The notes below the pieces were generated by a model, which saw only the letters and a program-made list of their open reading frames with translations, ran no database searches and had not been told where the DNA came from. 10,630 nt of DNA. Source: Pseudomonadota bacterium (GTDB taxonomy: Bacteria > Pseudomonadota > Gammaproteobacteria > Burkholderiales > Thiobacillaceae). Both the position numbers and the translations under genes were made by a program. The stretch is from contig JAJZRT010000075.1 in the NCBI GenBank assembly GCA_021802595.1, forward strand, positions 1 through 10,630, given 5' to 3'. Positions 6,786 through 10,630 of the stretch are shown here, in pieces (the stretch's first letter is position 1; every line of letters starts with the position of its first letter).

Positions 6786-8144
6786 TCAGCCGGAGAACTG
6801 GAGCAGGGTCTGGTAGTGACGCTCGAACACGGTGAAGGCGGCGCAGCGCTGGCCAAGGCCCAAGGTCAGACGCCGGGCATGCGTGATGACGCGGGCGGCG
6901 ACGCCGATGATTTCCTGCATCACGGTCTTCAGGCGCCGCCGCTTGGCGGGGTGGCGAACCGGGCTGTCGGGCTCGATCAGGGTCGCCTGGCCGATGGCGC
7001 GCAGAATGTTGAAGGCCAGCACGGCCAGGGACAGCACCAGATCGTTGGTGGCGAATTTGCCCGAAGGCAGGCGCTCCAGGTCCAGATCGGTCTTGAACTC
7101 GGAGTGAAACTGCTCATGGGTGCCGTGTGCCTGGTACAGCGCGACGATCTCGGCGACGGGCAGTTCAAGGCTGGTGAGCCAGCCTTCGATCTCGAGATCG
7201 GGCATCAGCAGGATCTGGCCGTCGCGATCGATCGTGCGCTCAATCAGATGCATCACCCGGTGCATCGTGACTTTGGTCCCGGCGAATTTGCGGGTGAGGG
7301 GTTCGACAACGTACGTTTCGCGCTTGCCCGCGCGCGGATGCGACCAGACGGTGGCAGGGTCCGCGGCGAGGCGCTCGTGGAGGGTGGCCACCTTGAAACG
7401 GCGCGGGTTCCACTTGACCAGCCAGTCCACCGGCCCCGCTTCGCGCGCGGCGGCCAGAGCCACGAAGATCGCGGCGCCATCGAAGCCCGAGTCGGCGCGC
7501 ACCAGGAGCGGCAGCGCCGTCACCGCCCGCGCGCGCGGCAGCAGGCGGCGCAGGAAATCCGGCGTCTCCGAGGCCGAATGCTGGGTGCCGGGGCGCAGTT
7601 CGAGCCCGAGGCAGTAGCCTTCCTCGGCCAGATAGCCGGCAATCGGCGCATAGCCGTCGAAGCCCATGTAGGTGCGCCCCACGCCTTCCTTCTTCGTGCC
7701 GCTGTTGTCGAGGGTGAAGACATCGAAGTCCAGCGCCAGATGGCCGGTGGAGAGCGGCGTGAGGGTCGGTTTGGCGCGCGCCAGGAGGCGCTCGTTGGCC
7801 TCGTCCAGCGCCCTCAGTGCGCTGTCGCCGGCCTCGCCCAGGGCGTCCATGCGTTGGCGCAGCGTCGGCGAGGACGGTACCGTCGAGAGGTCCAGCGCAT
7901 CGCGGAAGAAGGCGTCGCCGCGCAAGGATTCGATGGCGTCAAAGTCGGACTTCCCGCTGCACAGCAGCCCGACATAGGCCTTGAGCAGAGAACTGGTCCC
8001 AATGCCCCCCTTGCCGGCAATGGGGAAACGCGGATCGATGACCTGGTCGATCTGCGCAAAGCGCTTGAGGTATTGCCCCACCAGCGACAATCCGGCGTGC
8101 GCCGTCAGGTTGTAGGGCAGGCGCTTGATTTGAAAGTCGGGCAT
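6786..8144 (-). CDS. IS1380-family transposase (DDE)
   Basis: A 452-residue full-length transposase of the IS1380 type (DDE group 1). Candidate catalytic residues are D139 or D141 in LALDFDVFTLD, D218 in VRADSGF, and E344 or E349 in YQAHGTHEQFHSEFK. The C-terminal signature has the spacing Y337-x2-H340-x3-E344-x6-K351, which is the YREK spacing of IS4/IS1380 relatives with His in place of Arg. A basic C-terminal region (HPAKRRRLK) follows. The protein cuts and joins the element's terminal repeats. There is no clear ribosome binding site before the ATG at 8144, which is common for transposases kept at low expression. It is read in the same direction as the telA operon, so readthrough could reach that operon 430 bp downstream. 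No frameshift or stop is seen. Confidence 0.93.
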   Translation of the reverse strand: MPDFQIKRLPYNLTAHAGLSLVGQYLKRFAQIDQVIDPRFPIAGKGGIGTSSLLKAYVGLLCSGKSDFDAIESLRGDAFFRDALDLSTVPSSPTLRQRMDALGEAGDSALRALDEANERLLARAKPTLTPLSTGHLALDFDVFTLDNSGTKKEGVGRTYMGFDGYAPIAGYLAEEGYCLGLELRPGTQHSASETPDFLRRLLPRARAVTALPLLVRADSGFDGAAIFVALAAAREAGPVDWLVKWNPRRFKVATLHERLAADPATVWSHPRAGKRETYVVEPLTRKFAGTKVTMHRVMHLIERTIDRDGQILLMPDLEIEGWLTSLELPVAEIVALYQAHGTHEQFHSEFKTDLDLERLPSGKFATNDLVLSLAVLAFNILRAIGQATLIEPDSPVRHPAKRRRLKTVMQEIIGVAARVITHARRLTLGLGQRCAAFTVFERHYQTLLQFSG

Positions 8145-8184
8145 GGCGGCGGTGGCGGGGGCAAGGCCGTCATTATCTCAAATG

Positions 8185-8206
8185 CCCGCCGACTTCACCC
8201 GGCGGG
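8185..8206. repeat. Hairpin inside the IS upstream of the transposase
   Basis: CCCGCCG (8185-8191) and CGGCGGG (8200-8206) form a perfect 7-bp GC stem with an 8-base loop, in the leader between the right end and the transposase start. In mRNA read in from outside, such a stem could hinder transposase translation, a known IS control strategy. There is no T-run, so a terminator is unlikely. Confidence 0.4.
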
Positions 8207-8257
8207 TGAGCGGAAAAACGCCCGGAACCCGTGCCAGTCAAGGGATTGGGCGGTTCT

Positions 8258-8272
8258 GGTCACGGATTCAGG
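8258..8272 (-). repeat. IS1380-type terminal inverted repeat, right
   Basis: Reads CCTGAATCCGTGACC inward from 8272, matching the left end at 14 of 15 bases. Confidence 0.88.
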
Positions 8273-8276
8273 TATT
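8273..8276. repeat. Target-site duplication, right copy (TATT)
   Basis: A direct repeat of the TATT at 6557-6560. The following AT makes TATTAT (8273-8278), a 5/6 match to a -10 box exactly at the IS boundary. The same hexamer would have existed before insertion. Confidence 0.75.
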
Positions 8277-8362
8277 ATCGCCAGTGACAGGCGCAGTGAT
8301 GGTCCGCCGATGAAATGCTTTGACCAGTCGGCCCTGCAGCATAACAACGAAAGAGAGTGCCA
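8277..8362 (+). promoter_or_regulatory. Leader of the P1B ATPase gene, cut off by the IS
   Basis: Only 86 bp of original upstream sequence remain attached to the ATPase gene beyond the target duplication. TTGACC is present (8313-8318), but the only -10-like hexamer, CATAAC, is 14 bases away, so it is not convincing as a promoter. A ribosome binding site, GAGAG (8353-8357), lies 5 bases before the ATG at 8363. Any operator further upstream now lies on the far side of the 1.7-kb IS. Confidence 0.35.
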
Positions 8363-10630
8363 ATGAACGAACCAACGACCCGGCTGCGGCTCGACCTGCC
8401 GCTGCTCCTGCCCGACGCCGACGACCTCTGCGTCGGCCGACTGATCGCCGCGCTGTCGGGAAGGCCCGGTATCTCCGAGGCGCATGTCGCGCGCGACGCC
8501 GACGCGCCGCAGTTGTGCATCCACTACGACCCGGCACAGATCAACATCGGCCGCGTCCGAGAACTGGTTCATGCCGCGGGCGCGGAGATCAGCGAGCGCT
8601 TCGGGCATTTGGTCGTGCGCGCCGACGCAGCGCTTCATGCGCGCGCCGCGCGCAGCGTCGCCGACGGGCTGCGCAGTATACCTGGCGTGCTCGAAGCTGA
8701 TGTCGCTGCTTCGGGCGCGGTGCGGATCGAATACGACCGCCAGAAGGTGTCGGCGCAGGTCTTGCTGGAACACGCCGCCACGCTGGGCCTCAAGGCGCCC
8801 GATGCGGCACCGGCAGACGCGGCGAAAGCGGACGACCACGCCGGTCACGACCACGCCAAGGCAGCCGGTGACCACGCCGGCCACTCGCACGCCGGCGGCC
8901 CATTCGGTGAGATGACCGAACTCGTCTTCGCCGGCACTGCCGGCGCGCTGCTGGGTGTTGGCTGGCTGCTCGAACGCGTGGTCGTCAGTCCGGCGTGGCT
9001 GCCTACGGCGCTGTACGTCGCGGCCTATTTATTCGGCGGCTACTACACGGTTCGCGAAGCGTTCGACAACCTTCGCGCAAGGCGCTTCGAGATCGACACG
9101 CTGATGCTGGTGGCCGCCATCGGCGCTGCAGCGCTTGGCAAGTGGGCCGAAGGCGCCTTGCTGTTGTTCTTGTTCAGTCTGGGACATTCGCTGGAGCACT
9201 ACGCGATGGGCCGCGCCCGCAAGGCGATCGAAGCCCTGGCCAAGTTGGCACCAGAGACAGCCACCGTGCGCCGCGCCGCCGGAACCGAGGAAGTCGCCGT
9301 CGCCGCATTGCAGGTGGCCGACGTCGTGATCGTGCGCCCCAACGAACGACTGCCTGCCGATGGCGTGGTGGTGGTCGGGACGACCAGCGTCAACCAGGCG
9401 CCGGTGACGGGCGAGAGCGTTCCGGTCGACAAGCGGCCAGTGGCCGACGCGCCGGCGGCACTGGCCGCGTTCGACCGCGTTAGCGCCGAGCATCGCGTCT
9501 TTGCCGGCACGATCAACGGCTCGGGCGCGATCGAGGTGATGGTCGCCCGCCGCGCCGAGCAATCGACGATGGCGCGGGTGGTAAAGATGGTCACCGAGGC
9601 CGAGGCGCAGCGCTCGCCAACGCAGCAGTTCACCGAACGCTTCGAGCGCCTTTTTGTGCCGGCAGTGCTGGTGCTCGTAGTGGTGCTGCTGTTCGCCGGA
9701 GTGGTGATCGACGAGCCGTTCTCAGCCAGCTTCTACCGTGCGATGGCAGTGCTCGTGGCGGCCAGCCCGTGCGCGCTGGCAATCTCGGTGCCGAGCGCCG
9801 TCCTCAGCGGCGTGGCTCGCGCTGGCCGCGGTGGAGTGCTGGTCAAGGGCGGCGGGCCGCTCGAGAACCTGGGCACGCTGACTTCGATCGCCTTCGACAA
9901 GACCGGCACATTGACCGAAGGCAAACCGCGGCTGACGGATGTGGTGGCGATGCCCGGGGTTAGCGAAGACGAGTTGCTGGCCCTGGCCCAGGCGGTCGAA
10001 CAAGGCAGCGACCATCCGCTGGCTTCGGCCGTCGTCACCGGTGCCGCCGAGCGGCTGGGCGGACGGGTCGCACTGCCTGCTGTATCCGACGTCAAAAGCA
10101 TTACCGGCCGCGGCGTGCAGGCGCAGGTCGCTGGCGAGACGGCGGTGATCGGCAAGCCGGTGCTATTCTCCGAACTGCCCGATTCGACGCTGCCGCCCGA
10201 GGTGGCAGCGGCCAATGACAAGCTGGTTGCCGCGGGCCGTACGACGATGGTGGTGCGTCATGGACAGCGGTTCCTGGGCGTCATCGCCGTGATGGATACG
10301 CCACGGCCGGAGGCCGCGCGGGTGATGGCCGAACTGCGCGAGCTCGGCATCGAGCGACTGATCATGATTTCTGGCGACAACCAGCAAGTGGCCGAGGCGG
10401 TGGCCAAGAGTGTGGGCCTGACCGAGGCGCGCGGCGATCTGATGCCCGAGCACAAAGTCGATGCGATCAAGGCGCTGCGTGACCAGCACGGCAAGGTCGC
10501 GATGGTCGGCGACGGCGTCAACGACGCGCCGGCAATGGCCAACTCGACAGTGGGCATCGCGATGGGTGCGGCGGGCTCCGATGTCGCGCTGGAAACCGCC
10601 GACGTCGCGCTGATGGCCGACGACCTGGCG
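8363..10630 (+). CDS. P1B-4-type (SPC) heavy-metal efflux ATPase, partial at window end
   Basis: The first 756 codons of a P-type metal ATPase; the C-terminus lies outside the window. Two ferredoxin-like, HMA-type domains are suggested at about residues 7-75 and 82-148, but neither keeps CxxC: the first has only C23 where GMxCxxC should be, the second has no Cys. A His-rich linker follows (residues 157-176, six His). Next come membrane helices at about 181-280, actuator motif TGES (349-352), the metal-site helix with S468-P469-C470, phosphorylation motif D512-KTGT, H551-P552 and GDGVND (716-721). SPC in place of CPC marks the P1B-4 group (CzcP, CoaT, PfeT), which exports Co2+, Zn2+, Fe2+ or Cd2+ across the inner membrane with ATP. 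Diagnostic residues of the last helices cannot be seen. The start is supported by GAGAG upstream. An IS lies 90 bp before it. The exact metal is unknown. Confidence 0.93.
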   Translation, partial: MNEPTTRLRLDLPLLLPDADDLCVGRLIAALSGRPGISEAHVARDADAPQLCIHYDPAQINIGRVRELVHAAGAEISERFGHLVVRADAALHARAARSVADGLRSIPGVLEADVAASGAVRIEYDRQKVSAQVLLEHAATLGLKAPDAAPADAAKADDHAGHDHAKAAGDHAGHSHAGGPFGEMTELVFAGTAGALLGVGWLLERVVVSPAWLPTALYVAAYLFGGYYTVREAFDNLRARRFEIDTLMLVAAIGAAALGKWAEGALLLFLFSLGHSLEHYAMGRARKAIEALAKLAPETATVRRAAGTEEVAVAALQVADVVIVRPNERLPADGVVVVGTTSVNQAPVTGESVPVDKRPVADAPAALAAFDRVSAEHRVFAGTINGSGAIEVMVARRAEQSTMARVVKMVTEAEAQRSPTQQFTERFERLFVPAVLVLVVVLLFAGVVIDEPFSASFYRAMAVLVAASPCALAISVPSAVLSGVARAGRGGVLVKGGGPLENLGTLTSIAFDKTGTLTEGKPRLTDVVAMPGVSEDELLALAQAVEQGSDHPLASAVVTGAAERLGGRVALPAVSDVKSITGRGVQAQVAGETAVIGKPVLFSELPDSTLPPEVAAANDKLVAAGRTTMVVRHGQRFLGVIAVMDTPRPEAARVMAELRELGIERLIMISGDNQQVAEAVAKSVGLTEARGDLMPEHKVDAIKALRDQHGKVAMVGDGVNDAPAMANSTVGIAMGAAGSDVALETADVALMADDLA

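Larger units (their letters stand above)
6561..8272 (-). mobile_element. Complete IS1380-family insertion sequence
   Basis: The element is 1712 bp and carries one full-length transposase on the minus strand. The ends are 15-bp terminal inverted repeats: left CCTGAATCCGTGGCC (6561-6575) and right, read inward, CCTGAATCCGTGACC (8258-8272), matching at 14 of 15 positions. Both ends are flanked by TATT, a 4-bp target duplication. Size, ends beginning CCT, duplication length and transposase type agree with IS1380. The intact transposase and clean duplication suggest a fairly recent, possibly still active insertion. About 210 bp between the transposase stop and the left repeat hold no gene. It lies in the divergent region between the telA operon and the P1B ATPase gene. 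IS1380 relatives such as ISEcp1 are known to drive or carry adjacent genes. The IS name cannot be given without a database. Confidence 0.92.

Noticed and set aside
6407..6856. 149-residue minus-strand open frame overlapping the IS left end
   Set aside because: It crosses the IS terminal repeat and target duplication, so it cannot be an old gene, and it shows no domain pattern.
8311..8337. TTGACC with CATAAC as the ATPase promoter
   Set aside because: The spacer is only 14 bases and the -10 match is poor; not reported as a promoter.
6618..8366. 582-residue plus-strand open frame across the IS
   Set aside because: It is a shadow of the transposase on the opposite strand and crosses the IS boundary; the transposase has clear catalytic motifs and this frame has none.
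1..10630. CRISPR arrays, tRNA or rRNA genes, tandem repeats
   Set aside because: No regularly spaced direct repeats, cloverleaf-like sequences or rRNA segments were recognised on either strand.

Overview
The window looks like part of a metal and stress resistance island from a high-GC proteobacterium, most likely a beta- or gammaproteobacterium. This is judged from codon use, the CDF and P1B-ATPase types and the IS1380-type element; no taxonomic marker gene is present. It holds two metal exporters, a compact tellurite-resistance-type (Ter/Tel) operon, one complete insertion sequence, two broken genes and one membrane protein of unknown role.

Layout from the left: (a) 7-230, a frameshifted remnant of a small hydrophobic membrane protein; (b) 218-1099 (+), a bestrophin-like membrane protein of unknown function; (c) 1100-1339, an intergenic stretch with a weak promoter candidate; (d) 1340-2278 (+), a CzcD-type cation diffusion facilitator; (e) 2362-2729 (-), remains of an outer-membrane beta-barrel gene with a frameshift at an A-run; (f) 2714-6354 (-), four tightly packed genes read right to left: telA-like, terD-like, a 326-residue helical protein and a TerF-like vWA protein, with the barrel remnant as an apparent fifth, 3'-most gene; (g) 6561-8272, a complete IS1380-family element with 15-bp terminal inverted repeats (14/15 matching) and a 4-bp TATT target duplication; (h) 8363-10630 (+), the first 756 codons of a P1B-type ATPase with the SPC motif, running off the window.

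The CDF and the P1B-4-like ATPase would both move divalent cations (Zn/Co/Cd/Fe class) out of the cytoplasm. The telA-terD-hyp-vwa set matches the parts of the Ter stress system (Ca-binding TerD domain, helical TelA, MIDAS vWA), but no terB, terC or terZ is visible. Before the IS arrived, the telA operon and the ATPase gene faced away from each other across about 290 bp. The IS sits inside that divergent control region, so expression of one or both sides may be altered.

The best candidates for something undescribed are the compact Ter-like operon with its unassigned 326-residue protein, which may be a second, divergent TelA-like protein, and the P1B ATPase whose two N-terminal HMA-like domains have lost CxxC and are followed by a His-rich linker. 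No rRNA, tRNA, CRISPR array, riboswitch or convincing intrinsic terminator was found.
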